Shown: piece after piece, positions 16,708-25,355 of the stretch
Layout: each line of letters begins with the position of its first letter
Numbering within the stretch: the stretch's first letter is position 1
From: Clostridiales bacterium
GTDB taxonomy: Bacteria; Bacillota; Clostridia; Christensenellales; Borkfalkiaceae
NCBI GenBank assembly: GCA_015071005.1
Contig: SVIG01000002.1
Span: 186,001 to 250,000, forward strand
DNA length: 64,000 nt
Direction of reading: 5' to 3'
Translations under genes and position numbers: made by a program
The notes under the pieces: model-generated
What the model was told of the DNA's origin: nothing
The model's database searches: none
Seen by the model: the letters and a program-made list of their open reading frames with translations, nothing else

Positions 16708-17901
16708 TTATTTGATCACGATTTTTAAGTGTACTTTCTTGCCTTTATGCAAAACGAACTCATTAGAGGGAATCGCCATATTCGGATCGGAAACCTTCGT
16801 TTCGTCCACGGAAACACCGCCCTGCTCAATCAAACGTCTTGCTTCACCCTTCGATTTCGCTACGCCTGCCGCAACCATAACGTCCACAACCGTTTGGGCG
16901 TCCGAAATTTCCTTCGTCAAAAGCTCCGCGTCGCCGCCGCCAAACGCCGCCTTTGCTTGGCTTTGCGCAATATTCGCCTTTTCTTCGCCGTGCACTTCCT
17001 TCGTAAGCTCGTACGCAAGCACTTCTTTTGCTTTATTGATGCGTTCGTCGCGGTGCGCGCAAAGCTCTTCGATTTGTTCAAGCGGCAAATAGGTGAGAAG
17101 TTTCATGCACTTTTCAACGTCTTCGTCGTTGATATTGCGCCAATATTGATAGAATTCGTAAGGCGTCGTCTTGTTTTCGTCAAGCCAAACCGCGCCCTTC
17201 GCCGTCTTACCCATCTTCTTGCCGTCGGAAGTCGTGAGCAAGGTAAAGGTCATTGCGTACGCAGGCTTTTGTTCCTTCACGCGGATCAAGTTTTCGCCGG
17301 CGAGCATGTTGCTCCATTGATCATCGCCGCCAAGCTCCAACTGACAGCCGTATTTCTTGTAAAGAACCAAGAAATCGTAGCCTTGCATCAACATATAGTT
17401 GAATTCCAAGAAGGAAAGACCGCGTTCCAAACGCTGCTTAAAGCATTCCGCGGAAAGCATTCTATTCACGGAGAAATGCGTACCGATATCGCGCAAGAAA
17501 TCGATATAGTTTAAGTTCATAAGCCAATCGGCGTTATCCACTACAATCGCCGCGTTTTCCCCTTCAAAGGAAACGAAACGGGACATTTGCTTTTTGAAAC
17601 ATTCAACGTTATGGCGAATCGTTTCTTTCGTCATCATAGAACGCATATCCGTTCTACCGGACGGGTCGCCGACCATCGCCGTACCGCCGCCGATCAAAAT
17701 GATGGGTCTGTGCCCAGCCTGCTGCATGTGGTGCATCGCAATAAGCTGCATAAAATGCCCTACGTGCAACGAGTCCGCCGTGGGGTCGAAACCGATATAA
17801 AAAGTAACGCTTTCTTTGCCAAGCTTTTCATAAAGCTCGTCCTCGTAAACCACTTGCTTTACAAAACCTCTCGCTTTGAGCGTGTCCATTACGTTTGCCA
17901 T
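16708..17901 (-). CDS. tyrS: Tyrosyl-tRNA synthetase
   Basis: Charges tRNA-Tyr. The HIGH-type motif is HVGH ([10 protein letters not shown], near residue 45), the KMSKS loop is KKMGKT, and a C-terminal S4 RNA-binding part ([15 protein letters not shown]) completes 397 residues. HVGH plus a KMSKS loop with G resembles the TyrZ-like subgroup. The leader is only about 30 nt, too short for a T-box. AGGAG precedes ATG. Confidence 0.96.
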   Translation of the reverse strand: MANVMDTLKARGFVKQVVYEDELYEKLGKESVTFYIGFDPTADSLHVGHFMQLIAMHHMQQAGHRPIILIGGGTAMVGDPSGRTDMRSMMTKETIRHNVECFKKQMSRFVSFEGENAAIVVDNADWLMNLNYIDFLRDIGTHFSVNRMLSAECFKQRLERGLSFLEFNYMLMQGYDFLVLYKKYGCQLELGGDDQWSNMLAGENLIRVKEQKPAYAMTFTLLTTSDGKKMGKTAKGAVWLDENKTTPYEFYQYWRNINDEDVEKCMKLLTYLPLEQIEELCAHRDERINKAKEVLAYELTKEVHGEEKANIAQSQAKAAFGGGDAELLTKEISDAQTVVDVMVAAGVAKSKGEARRLIEQGGVSVDETKVSDPNMAIPSNEFVLHKGKKVHLKIVIK

Positions 17902-17940
17902 AAGTAAATCTCCTAAAAAAAACTTGAAATTTCACTACTA

Positions 17941-17969
17941 ACTTTACACTTTTTCACTAAAATTGTCAA
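17941..17969 (-). promoter_or_regulatory. Promoter of tyrS
   Basis: TTGACA (17964-17969), 17-bp spacer, TAAAGT (17941-17946). Confidence 0.75.
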
Positions 17970-18038
17970 GCGTTTGCACACCTTTTCTTTTGTTCTATGA
18001 ACAAACCGCGCTTTTTTCGCATTTTTTTTGCCGATAAC

Positions 18039-18068
18039 TTGACGGACGTATGCCTTTTATGGTACAAT
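18039..18068 (+). promoter_or_regulatory. Promoter of the WYL regulator
   Basis: TTGACG (18039-18044), 18-bp spacer, TACAAT (18063-18068), then ATCCGC and the ATG at 18075. No Shine-Dalgarno can fit. Confidence 0.7.
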
Positions 18069-18074
18069 ATCCGC

Positions 18075-18719
18075 ATGAAATTTCAAGTGATACTCGACAT
18101 TCTATTCGAACTCTTATCTCGGCGCAGGGTAACTGCGAATTCTCTCGCCGAAAAACACAAGCTTTCTCCGCGTACCGTCTATCGCTACGTAGAAGTACTT
18201 TCCACCGCCGTACCCATCCGCATCAAACGGGGGCGCGACGGAGGAATTTGCCTGCCTGATTCCTATAAATTGCCCGTCAATTTCCTAACGGAAGCCGAGC
18301 TTTCCGCGGCAATCGAAGCCCTTTCGGCGGCGTATGAAAAGAGCGCGGAAGAACGCTTTTTATCCGCAATCCGTAAGCTTACCGCCGAAGAAAAAAACGC
18401 GCAAAAATCAGAGTTTCTCGTAGGCGAAACGGACTCTATTTTCGTTGACAGCAAGGAAACGAAACGGCAGTTTTCAAAGCTGCAAATTCTCGAAGAAGCG
18501 ATTCGCGAAAAAACGGTCGTCGAAATCGACTATGCGAAGAGAGATTTCCGCATCGAGCCGCACGCGCTCGCCTTAAAAGAAACCGCTTGGTTTGTCTACG
18601 GATTTTCGCACGTGGAAAGAAATTTCCAGCTTTTCCCCCTCTCCAAAATTTCGTCCGTGAGCAAAACGGAAGAACCCTTCCGCGCAAGACCCTTTCAAAA
18701 AACGGATATTTTGTCTTAA
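18075..18719 (+). CDS. Helix-turn-helix WYL-domain regulator
   Basis: A 214-residue regulator. The N-terminal winged HTH (LAEKHKLSPRTVYRYVEVL, residues ~17-36) is followed by a WYL-type C-terminal domain (IDYAKRDFRIEPHALALKE, FVYGFSHVERNFQLFPLSKI). WYL domains sense ligands, often nucleic acid or nucleotide-like. The ATG at 18075 lies 6 nt after the -10 box. An in-frame ATG at 17997 is before the promoter and is rejected. The regulated genes are not evident. Confidence 0.8.
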   Translation: MKFQVILDILFELLSRRRVTANSLAEKHKLSPRTVYRYVEVLSTAVPIRIKRGRDGGICLPDSYKLPVNFLTEAELSAAIEALSAAYEKSAEERFLSAIRKLTAEEKNAQKSEFLVGETDSIFVDSKETKRQFSKLQILEEAIREKTVVEIDYAKRDFRIEPHALALKETAWFVYGFSHVERNFQLFPLSKISSVSKTEEPFRARPFQKTDILS

Positions 18720-18736
18720 TTTCACAAAAACAGCCT

Positions 18737-18774
18737 ACCGTGTCCGCGTTGAATACGCGGACACGGTGTTTTTT
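18737..18774 (+). terminator. Terminator of the WYL regulator
   Basis: ACCGTGTCCGCG-7 nt-CGCGGACACGGT, a 12-bp stem followed by GTTTTTT. Confidence 0.9.
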
Positions 18775-18785
18775 CGCCCTTTTTG

Positions 18786-18814
18786 GCATATTCCAAAGCT
18801 TACCCGTCTATAAT
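18786..18814 (+). promoter_or_regulatory. Sigma-E-like promoter of murG-yunB
   Basis: GCATATT (18786-18792), 14 bp, TCTATAAT (18807-18814). The -35 and spacing match sigma-E and the -10 matches 5 of 8. TATAAT could also serve sigma-A, but no good -35 lies 17 bp upstream. Confidence 0.4.
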
Positions 18815-18844
18815 ATAGAGAAAACTACTTTAAGGGGTGTTCAA

Positions 18845-19897
18845 TTGAAAAAAATTCTCTTTACGGGGGGCGGTAGCGCAGGGCACGTCATACCCAATAT
18901 TGCGCTCATCAATGATTTACGTGCAAAAGGCAGCGCGGACGTATGCTACATGGGGAGCGGCGGCATTGAAAAAAGCATTGTCACCACGCAAAAAATCCCC
19001 TATTTCGAAATTGCTTGTCCCAAGCTCGTGCGCGGTTTTTCCTTCCGCGCCTTCAAAAACAATTTGCGCATTCCCTTTGCCTTCCGCCGCGCCGTCAAGC
19101 AAGCGGAAAAGGGCTTGCGTACCTTTCAGCCAAGCGCCGTCTTTTCCAAGGGCGGCTACGTTGCCCTGCCCGTCGTGTTTGCCGCGCGAAAGCTTGGTAT
19201 CCCCTGCTTTGCGCATGAAAGCGATTTTTCCATCGGGCTCGCCAATAAACTCTCGGTAAAAAAATGTAAATGCGTTTTCACTTCCTTCCCCGAAACGGCA
19301 AATAAACTCAAAAACGGCGTATACAGCGGCGCACCGATAAAGCGCGAATTATTTCATTCATCTCCCATCCAAGCACGAAAAAAATTCGGCGTACCAACGA
19401 ACATGAAAACGGTGCTCGTCTTCGGCGGTGGGAGCGGTAGCGAAGCCATTAACGCCGCATTGCGCTCGCAACTCACTACCCTCTCCAAACGGTATTTTAT
19501 CTTGCACGTTTGCGGCAAGGGCAACGTCGTACATTCCAGTTATCAAAACTACCGTCAAGAAGAATTCATTGCGGACATGGGTGCTGCTTATGCTTGCGCC
19601 GACCTCGTCGTTTCGCGTGCAGGTGCAGGCGCGGTGTTTGAAATACTCGCCTTGAAAAAGCCCAGTATTTTAATCCCTTTGGAAAACGCAAGCCGAGGCG
19701 ATCAAAAGGAAAACGCCGCCTACTTTGAAAAACGGGGATTGTGCCACGTACTTCCCCAAAGCAAACTTTCTCAGCTCGACGGAGAAATCGAAGCGACGTT
19801 TTTGGATGTCAAACTGCAAACCGCGTTAAATGAAAGCAGCTTTCGAGTCGGCAACGATTTTATCATCCAAAAACTTTTGCAAGCGGTAGAAAAATGA
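18845..19897 (+). CDS. murG: MurG-like N-acetylglucosaminyltransferase
   Basis: Transfers GlcNAc to lipid I to form lipid II. The N terminus reads KKILFTGGGSAGHVIPN, the MurG glycine loop. VFGGGSGSEAINAAL and VVSRAGAGAVFEILAL form the UDP-sugar side. Translation most likely starts at TTG 18845, 6 nt after AAGGGGTG; the in-frame ATG 258 bp upstream lies inside the preceding gene. With 350 residues the length is normal. It overlaps the sporulation gene yunB by 4 bp and is not in a mur/div cluster, so it may be a sporulation-specific paralogue instead of the vegetative MurG. Confidence 0.8.
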   Translation: MKKILFTGGGSAGHVIPNIALINDLRAKGSADVCYMGSGGIEKSIVTTQKIPYFEIACPKLVRGFSFRAFKNNLRIPFAFRRAVKQAEKGLRTFQPSAVFSKGGYVALPVVFAARKLGIPCFAHESDFSIGLANKLSVKKCKCVFTSFPETANKLKNGVYSGAPIKRELFHSSPIQARKKFGVPTNMKTVLVFGGGSGSEAINAALRSQLTTLSKRYFILHVCGKGNVVHSSYQNYRQEEFIADMGAAYACADLVVSRAGAGAVFEILALKKPSILIPLENASRGDQKENAAYFEKRGLCHVLPQSKLSQLDGEIEATFLDVKLQTALNESSFRVGNDFIIQKLLQAVEK

Positions 19898-20595
19898 GCC
19901 GTACCGCCGCTTATGCCCTACCGCGCTACAAAAACAAAAAACGCGGAAAGAAACGGCTTGGAAAACGGATTTTGCTCCTTTTTCTTTCCGTACTCTTTCT
20001 CGCGCTTTTTCTCTTTTTCTATTTTCAGCGAAACGTCACGCGCGTACTGATTGCTATTAGCGAAGCGACTATGCGCGCGTCCACAACGATTGCCGTCAAC
20101 GACGCGGTCTATTATACGTTAAGCGACGAAATGCGTTATGAAGATTTGGTCACGATTACGCGCGACGAAAAGGGCGAGATTACGGCAGTCGCCGCGAACC
20201 CCTTAAAAATCAATAAAATTGCGCGCGATACGGCGTCCATTTCCCAATCCAACCTGAAAAATTTGAGTTTGAACGGTATCCCCGTTCCCCTTGGTGCGCT
20301 TACGGGCATCGAAGCGTTTGCCGGGCTCGGACCGAGCATTCATTTCCGTATTATTCCCGTCAGCAGCGTTTCTTGCGGTTTTTCGTCCACCTTTGAGAGC
20401 GTGGGCATCAACCAAACCAAGCACTCTATCTACTTAAACGTGATTGCAGACATCAGCATCGTCATGCCTTCCAAGACAAAAAATTTCGCCGTCACCACGC
20501 AAATTCTTGTTGGGGAAAGCGTAATCGTCGGCACCGTACCCGACACCTTTTTGCAATCGGATATTTTCGGAAACAAAACGGCGCTCGCGCCTTAA
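19894..20595 (+). CDS. yunB: Sporulation protein YunB
   Basis: A 233-residue protein. A basic N terminus (KNKKRGKKRLGK), one membrane span (residues ~27-46), then an extracytoplasmic domain with VGINQTKHSIYLNV and VVGTVPDTFLQ, all typical of YunB. In B. subtilis it is under sigma-E and needed for normal spore germination and morphology; the biochemical role is unknown. It starts at the ATGA overlap with the murG-like gene, so the two are translationally coupled. Confidence 0.9.
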   Translation: MSRTAAYALPRYKNKKRGKKRLGKRILLLFLSVLFLALFLFFYFQRNVTRVLIAISEATMRASTTIAVNDAVYYTLSDEMRYEDLVTITRDEKGEITAVAANPLKINKIARDTASISQSNLKNLSLNGIPVPLGALTGIEAFAGLGPSIHFRIIPVSSVSCGFSSTFESVGINQTKHSIYLNVIADISIVMPSKTKNFAVTTQILVGESVIVGTVPDTFLQSDIFGNKTALAP

Positions 20596-20637
20596 AATTC
20601 ACTTTCAACGCATACCTGCCCTATTCTTTACACAAAA

Positions 20638-20658
20638 AGCTCCGCGAAACGCGGAGCT
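20638..20658. terminator. Bidirectional terminator between yunB and xre
   Basis: AGCTCCGCG-AAA-CGCGGAGCT with TTTTTGTG on the minus strand. The same stem-loop sequence recurs at 21282-21302. Confidence 0.8.
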
Positions 20659-20660
20659 GT

Positions 20661-20882
20661 TTAATCATCCTCTAAACCCAATAAATAATCCACCGACACG
20701 TCAAAATAAACCGCGAGCTTATAAATCGCGCTTACCGACGGCTCTTGTTTCCCATTTTCCCAATAACTAATGGAGGCGTTGCTGACTCCAAGCGCTTCCG
20801 CAAGGGCATTTTGTCCTATCCCTTTTTCTGCGCGCAAATTCCGCAAGCGCTCCGCCATTACTCCAATCTCAAAACCTTTCAT
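20661..20882 (-). CDS. XRE-family transcriptional regulator, cassette 2
   Basis: A 73-residue HTH_3 protein. LAEALGVSNASISYWENG is the helix-turn-helix and YKLAVYFDVSVDYLLG the conserved C-terminal helix. It resembles the regulator at 63761 closely (FDVSVDYLLGLED against FNVSVDYLVGLED). Either ATG 20882 or the ATG at 20858 (after GGAG with short spacing) could start it. It diverges from a small membrane protein gene across two palindromic operators. Confidence 0.85.
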   Translation of the reverse strand: MKGFEIGVMAERLRNLRAEKGIGQNALAEALGVSNASISYWENGKQEPSVSAIYKLAVYFDVSVDYLLGLEDD

Positions 20883-20890
20883 AATATTAT

Positions 20891-20944
20891 TCTAACAATA
20901 ATTAGACAAAAATACTTGACTTCTAATTATAATTAGATTATAAT
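20891..20944. promoter_or_regulatory. Operators and promoter, XRE cassette 2
   Basis: The plus promoter is TTGACT (20916-20921), 17 bp, TATAAT (20939-20944). Its spacer is filled by a perfect 16-bp palindrome TCTAATTATAATTAGA (20922-20937). A second site TCTAACAATAATTAGA (20891-20906) lies 31 bp away, about three helical turns, over the XRE promoter region. Confidence 0.75.
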
Positions 20945-20974
20945 ATATTCACAATATTACAAAGGAGAATTTTT

Positions 20975-21271
20975 ATGTTTAAGAAAAATGACAAATCACT
21001 GTTATTTGCAAAAACCTTATTAACTGTTGCTTGCATTATGCTTGCCATATTTTTCCTTATTTGCGGCTTTATGGTCGCATCAAGAACCGGCGGTATAGGT
21101 ATAGGTTTAATATTAATTGGGTGCATTGTTATTCCTATAACTTATATTTTACTTTTATTAAGATTGAATTATTACTGTGATATTAAATTGATTCGTAATA
21201 AGTTATACGAATTAGACAATACAAATTTGGAAGTATTTTTCAAAGACAATAATAATATATCTAACCAGTAA
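20975..21271 (+). CDS. Small two-span membrane protein, XRE cassette 2
   Basis: An unrecognised 98-residue protein. It has two hydrophobic segments (about residues 10-33 and 40-62) joined by SRTGGIGIG, then a polar C-terminal tail (IRNKLYELDNTNLEVFF). AAAGGAG precedes ATG. It is AT-rich compared with its surroundings. Its promoter has the XRE palindrome in the spacer, so repression by the divergent regulator is expected. It has no sequence likeness to the cassette 1 membrane protein beyond size and topology. Confidence 0.65.
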   Translation: MFKKNDKSLLFAKTLLTVACIMLAIFFLICGFMVASRTGGIGIGLILIGCIVIPITYILLLLRLNYYCDIKLIRNKLYELDNTNLEVFFKDNNNISNQ

Positions 21272-21280
21272 CTATTACAA

Positions 21281-21308
21281 CAGCTCCGCGAAACGCGGAG
21301 CTGTTTTT
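21281..21308. terminator. Bidirectional terminator between the small membrane protein gene and spoVAE
   Basis: CAGCTCCGCG-AAA-CGCGGAGCTG, then TTTTT on the plus strand. It overlaps the end of spoVAE on the minus strand. Confidence 0.8.
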
Positions 21309-21690
21309 AATTCTTTTTACTTTTCGATTTGAAGATAAGCGCCATCAAAAAGGAAAAAATGACCGCCGCGGATATTCCCGCACTCGCCGCGGACAACGCG
21401 CCCGTCACCGCGCCGAAGAAGCCCTTTTGCGCCCCCTTCATCGCGCCATTGGCAAGTAGATACCCAAACCCTGAAATAGGTACGGTTGCCCCCGCGCCGC
21501 CGAAATCGACCAAATATTGATACAACCCAAGCCCTTGCAATACCACGCCCGAGAGCATAAATAAAACGAGAATTTTCCCTGCCGTAAGATCGGTATAATT
21601 GATAACGATTTGCGCAATCATACAAATCAAGCCGCCAACGGCAAAGGCTTTTGCAAAATTCCCTAAAATCGAAATATACGGTTCAAACAT
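21307..21690 (-). CDS. spoVAE: Stage V sporulation protein AE
   Basis: Integral membrane part of the SpoVA channel that moves dipicolinic acid into the forespore. The 127 residues have four hydrophobic segments, with LVDFGGAGATVPISGFGYLL and KGFFGAVTGALSA as family features; SpoVAC carries the related GAGSIVPITGF. Last gene of the spoVAC-AD-AE operon, 9 bp after spoVAD. RBS GGAGAGG. Confidence 0.92.
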   Translation of the reverse strand: MFEPYISILGNFAKAFAVGGLICMIAQIVINYTDLTAGKILVLFMLSGVVLQGLGLYQYLVDFGGAGATVPISGFGYLLANGAMKGAQKGFFGAVTGALSAASAGISAAVIFSFLMALIFKSKSKKN

Positions 21691-21699
21691 TTCCCTCTC

Positions 21700-22707
21700 C
21701 TATACGTTCTCAATCGCAACCGCATGCGAAATACAAGGGATACTCTCCCCCTGCCCGCTTGATACGGTGGAAAGTAGCGCCCCCGTTGCCACAAGCAATA
21801 CACGGTTTATCTCTCTTTTTTTCAGCTTATCCATAATATAAGAATTAAAAACGACCGCACTACAACCTGCGCCGCTCCCACCTTGAAACTCGTCTTCAAT
21901 GACGTTATAAATAATTTCGCCGCAATCGACGTGATTGGGCTGAATATCCACTCCCTTTTCCCAGAGCAAGTCCTTCAAAATACGGCTACCGAGCGCCCCC
22001 AAGTCCCCCGTCACAATCAAATCGTAATACGCCGCCTTTCGCCCCGTATCCTGCAAATGATTCAAAATCGTGGACATACCGCTCGGCGCCATTGCCGCGC
22101 CCATGTTATTTACGTCCGTAATCCCGTAATCAACCACTTTCCCTATCGTTGCGCAAGTGATTGCAGGGCAGAATTTTTTTTCATTTCCCCCACCCGTGTA
22201 CGAGATGAGTGCGCCGCCTGCCCCCGTCACCGTCCATTGTGACTGCGGCGGTCTGGTATTCCCAAGCTCCAAAGGATAGCGGTACTGTCGCTCGGCGGAC
22301 GAGAAATGACTCCCCGTTGCCGCGATGATATTTTTATAGTGCCCTGCGTTGACAAACGTCGCCGCAAGCGCCATACTCTCTGCCATTGTCGAGCACGCGC
22401 CGTACACTCCAAGAAAGGGAAAATCAAAATCGCGCGCGGTAAAGGACGCGGAAATAATTTGATTGAGCAAGTCGCCCGAAATGAGCAAATCTACGTCCTT
22501 TTCGGAAAGCTTGGCGTTTTCTATGGTCTTGGAAACGGCGTAGGACAGCATTTTACACTCCGCCTTTTCGTAGGTACTCTCTCCAAAAGTATCGTCCGTC
22601 AAGCATTTATCGACGTACTTCCCCACAATCCCTGCACATTCCTTTGGACCTGCAATCGTACCCGTCGCGCGGATCCGCGGTTTCTTATCAAAAAAAATCG
22701 TATCCAT
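21700..22707 (-). CDS. spoVAD: Stage V sporulation protein AD
   Basis: A thiolase-fold soluble component of the SpoVA complex; in Bacillus it binds dipicolinic acid. The chain of 335 residues contains LGVYGACSTMAESMA, the central TGAGGALISY and the C-terminal GGSGAGCSAVVF, all typical. GTAGGAGC precedes ATG. It sits between spoVAC and spoVAE with gaps of about 10 bp. Confidence 0.95.
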   Translation of the reverse strand: MDTIFFDKKPRIRATGTIAGPKECAGIVGKYVDKCLTDDTFGESTYEKAECKMLSYAVSKTIENAKLSEKDVDLLISGDLLNQIISASFTARDFDFPFLGVYGACSTMAESMALAATFVNAGHYKNIIAATGSHFSSAERQYRYPLELGNTRPPQSQWTVTGAGGALISYTGGGNEKKFCPAITCATIGKVVDYGITDVNNMGAAMAPSGMSTILNHLQDTGRKAAYYDLIVTGDLGALGSRILKDLLWEKGVDIQPNHVDCGEIIYNVIEDEFQGGSGAGCSAVVFNSYIMDKLKKREINRVLLVATGALLSTVSSGQGESIPCISHAVAIENV

Positions 22708-22716
22708 TCTTTGCTC

Positions 22717-23169
22717 CTACAAAAACAAATAAAGCAGCCCCACAAGCGTTGCCGACAACACGCCGTAAACGATAATCGGGCCCGCAACGATAAACATTTT
22801 CGCCGCCATACCGTAAACGTATCCTTCCGTCTTAAACTCGATTGCAGGCGACGCCACGCTATTCGAAAAGCCCGTAATCGGTACGATCGAGCCCGCTCCT
22901 GCGTACCGTCCGATTCGATCATACACCCCAAGCCCCGTCAAAAGCGTGCCCATAAAAATCAAGACGATACTGACCGCCGCAGCAAGCTCGTCTCCCTGCA
23001 AGCCGACCGCCTTTTCAAACATCTCGCGAAGAAACTGCCCCACACAGCAAATTCCGCCGCCTACGATAAATGCGCGAAAACAATTCTTAAAATGCTGCGT
23101 TGGAGGATCAAAGGAATGCACGTACGCAATGTAATTTTTATTATAGTTCTCCCGATTTTTACCCGTCAT
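22717..23169 (-). CDS. spoVAC: Stage V sporulation protein AC
   Basis: A mechanosensitive-type membrane component of the SpoVA dipicolinate channel, about 150 residues with 4 spans. It begins MTGKNRENYN, as in the family, and carries LLTGLGVYDRIGRYAGAGS and VPITGFSNSVASPAIEF. An in-frame ATG at 23229 would add 20 residues that match nothing in SpoVAC. The start at 23169 follows GGGGGCAGG. Confidence 0.92.
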   Translation of the reverse strand: MTGKNRENYNKNYIAYVHSFDPPTQHFKNCFRAFIVGGGICCVGQFLREMFEKAVGLQGDELAAAVSIVLIFMGTLLTGLGVYDRIGRYAGAGSIVPITGFSNSVASPAIEFKTEGYVYGMAAKMFIVAGPIIVYGVLSATLVGLLYLFL

Positions 23170-23277
23170 CTCGTACCTGCCCCCGTCTTTCACCGTTTTT
23201 TGACACAGGAAAACACGTTTCCCGTTCATCCATATTCCGACCTTCCATTTGATAAATTTTTACCCGTTTCATACCGT

Positions 23278-23306
23278 TAGTTTGGGAATACGGAAAATTT
23301 TTATAC
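23278..23306 (-). promoter_or_regulatory. Possible sigma-G/F promoter of the spoVA operon
   Basis: GTATA (23302-23306), 17 bp, CAAACTA (23278-23284), compared with gnATA and CATnnTA for sigma-G. spoVA is a forespore sigma-G operon in Bacillus. Confidence 0.4.
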
Positions 23307-23307
23307 C

Positions 23308-23340
23308 AAAAAAACGCCCCCGCTTGGGAGCGTTTTTTTC
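23308..23340 (-). terminator. Terminator of gpsA
   Basis: AACGCTCCC-AAG-CGGGGGCGTT-type stem with T-runs on both sides. It isolates gpsA from spoVA. Confidence 0.85.
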
Positions 23341-23354
23341 TTTTATAAATTCGA

Positions 23355-24338
23355 TTAGGAATAGAATTCGGATTTGGTGTCGCGCGAGAACATTTTCGCG
23401 AGCATCTTATCACAGCGCACACGGCAGTCTTCTTCGCTGTCCGTATAGCAAAGCTCGTATACCGCGTTGGTCAAAGGCAAGTCCACGCCGTACTTATCGC
23501 CAAGCTTTTTCATTGCCGCCGCCGTCGCAACGCCTTCGGCAAGCTTCGAGAATTTTTCGCCCTTTACAATCATTTCGCCGTAACTTCTATTGTGCGAGAA
23601 TTTGCTGAACAACGTCGCCTCATAGTCACCCAAGTGCGCCAAACCGTACGCGGAAAGCTCGTTGCCGCCCATTGCTGCGATCAAGCGCGCCACTTCACGC
23701 GCGCCGCGCGTCATAAGCGAGCCCTTCAACGCTTCGTATCCGCAGCCGTCCAAAACGCCTGCAACGATACCCATAACGTTCTTTGCCGCCGCGCCAAGCT
23801 CCGTGCCGATCAAGTCTTCCCCGTAATAGAAACGGATAAGCTCGCTCTTAAATTCGTTTGCAAGCTTCGTCTTTAATTCCTTATTCGCGGAATCGATAAC
23901 CATACAGTTGGGAATCCCTGCCGTAAACGCTTGGATATGCCCAGGCCCAACCCAAACGGCAATCTTATCCGAAGAAATACCGCTTTGCGTCAAGACTTCG
24001 GAAAGCCTGCAACCGGTATCCACTTCGATACCCTTCATGCAAAGAACAAAGTTCTTTTGCGAAACGTCGTGCTCAGTAATGCGCTTCATAAAGCCGCGCA
24101 AGCCTTGCGACGAGATGGAAATGATGATGGTTTCCGCGTGCTCGATCGCTTCCTTTAAGTCGCAGGTCAAATGGATACGCGAATCCAAGTCCACGTATTC
24201 ATTTTTGCCCGTTTCTTTGAGCACTTTATACGAATAATCGTCTTCGGGTCCCCACGAATATACGTCGTGACCGTGATTGCAAAGATACCATGCGATAAAC
24301 GAGCCCCAACGCCCGCAGCCAAGTACTGAAATTTTCAT
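23355..24338 (-). CDS. gpsA: Glycerol-3-phosphate dehydrogenase [NAD(P)+]
   Basis: Makes sn-glycerol-3-phosphate for phospholipids. The N-terminal VLGCGRWGSFIAWYLCNHGH is the dinucleotide site, here GCGRWG, a variant of the common GxGxxG. GTELGAAAKNVMGIVAG contains the catalytic Lys region, and LTNAVYELCY lies near the C terminus. The length, 327, is normal. AAAGGAAG precedes ATG. It lies downstream of recR. Confidence 0.94.
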   Translation of the reverse strand: MKISVLGCGRWGSFIAWYLCNHGHDVYSWGPEDDYSYKVLKETGKNEYVDLDSRIHLTCDLKEAIEHAETIIISISSQGLRGFMKRITEHDVSQKNFVLCMKGIEVDTGCRLSEVLTQSGISSDKIAVWVGPGHIQAFTAGIPNCMVIDSANKELKTKLANEFKSELIRFYYGEDLIGTELGAAAKNVMGIVAGVLDGCGYEALKGSLMTRGAREVARLIAAMGGNELSAYGLAHLGDYEATLFSKFSHNRSYGEMIVKGEKFSKLAEGVATAAAMKKLGDKYGVDLPLTNAVYELCYTDSEEDCRVRCDKMLAKMFSRDTKSEFYS

Positions 24339-24360
24339 AATTTTCTTCCTTTATCGTTTT

Positions 24361-24954
24361 TTATAATTTATTTCTTTCTATGAACGCTCTCGCCAACGTC
24401 ACGTCGTCCGTATATTCGATTTCCGAACCGATCGGGATTCCGTGCGCCAATCGCGTGACCGTCACGTCCAAAGGCTTGATGAGTTTTGCCAAATACATCG
24501 CCGTCGCGTCCCCCGAAACGTCGGGATTCGTCGCTACGATGACTTCTTTTACGTTGCCGCTTTGTATGCGCGCGAGCAACTCGCGAATACGGATGTCGTT
24601 CGGACCGACCCCTGAAAGCGGATCGATTACCCCGTGCAACACGTGGTACACACCCTTATATTCGTGCAGTTTTTCAATCGCGAGCACGTCTTTCGGCTCT
24701 TTCACTACGCAAATAACGCTTTGATCGCGGGTACGGCAAATACCGCAGGTTTCCTCATCGGTAAAATTTCCGCAAACCTGACAATACCGCACCTTACGCT
24801 TTACGCCCAAAATCGCGTCCGCAAACGCGCGCGCTTCGCTTTCGGGCATATTGATAATTTTATACGCGTACCGCTGCGCCGTCTTTTTCCCCACACCGGG
24901 AAGCTTGGAAAACTCGTTGATGAGCTTCCCAATAGGCTCGATAAAAATTTCCAT
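24361..24954 (-). CDS. recR: Recombination protein RecR
   Basis: RecF-pathway repair protein. A helix-hairpin-helix ([13 protein letters not shown]), a zinc motif ([16 protein letters not shown]) and a TOPRIM domain ([17 protein letters not shown]) appear in that order within 197 residues. The order dnaX-ybaB-recR is conserved in Firmicutes. Only 3 bp separate it from ybaB. Confidence 0.97.
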   Translation of the reverse strand: MEIFIEPIGKLINEFSKLPGVGKKTAQRYAYKIINMPESEARAFADAILGVKRKVRYCQVCGNFTDEETCGICRTRDQSVICVVKEPKDVLAIEKLHEYKGVYHVLHGVIDPLSGVGPNDIRIRELLARIQSGNVKEVIVATNPDVSGDATAMYLAKLIKPLDVTVTRLAHGIPIGSEIEYTDDVTLARAFIERNKL

Positions 24955-24957
24955 GCG

Positions 24958-25290
24958 TTAGATCATTCCCCCGAGCGCGCCCATATCGCCGTATTTGCCC
25001 ATCTTTTCCTCGTAGACCTTGTCCGCCTTTGCATAACCGTCGTTAATCGCCGCCATAATCAAGTCTTCAAGCATTTCTACGTCCGTGGGGTCTACGATGC
25101 TCTCGTCAAGTTCGATCCCGTTGATGATCTTTTTTGCGTTCATATACACAACGACCGCTTCGCCTGCCGCCGTACCGACGACTTCCCAATCGTCGAGAAG
25201 CTCCGCCGTCTTTTCCATTTCTTCCTGCATCTTTTGCGCTTGGCGCATCAAGCTTTGCATGTTGTTGTTTCCGCCTTTGAATCCTGCCAT
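24958..25290 (-). CDS. ybaB: YbaB/EbfC nucleoid-associated protein
   Basis: A small DNA-binding protein, 110 residues. The N-terminal part is Gly/Asn/Met/Gln-rich (MAGFKGGNNNMQSLMRQAQKM), followed by the conserved GEAVVVYMNAKKIINGIELDES. It lies between dnaX and recR, the usual position. TAGGAG lies upstream of ATG. Confidence 0.95.
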   Translation of the reverse strand: MAGFKGGNNNMQSLMRQAQKMQEEMEKTAELLDDWEVVGTAAGEAVVVYMNAKKIINGIELDESIVDPTDVEMLEDLIMAAINDGYAKADKVYEEKMGKYGDMGALGGMI

Positions 25291-25355
25291 GATTTTTTCT
25301 CCTACTCTAATCGTTTATGCTTTATTTTTACGGTTCTCACAACCGAATTTCGCCA

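Noticed and set aside
17902..17970. T-box leader for tyrS
   Set aside because: Only about 30 nt separate the start point from the gene, far too short.
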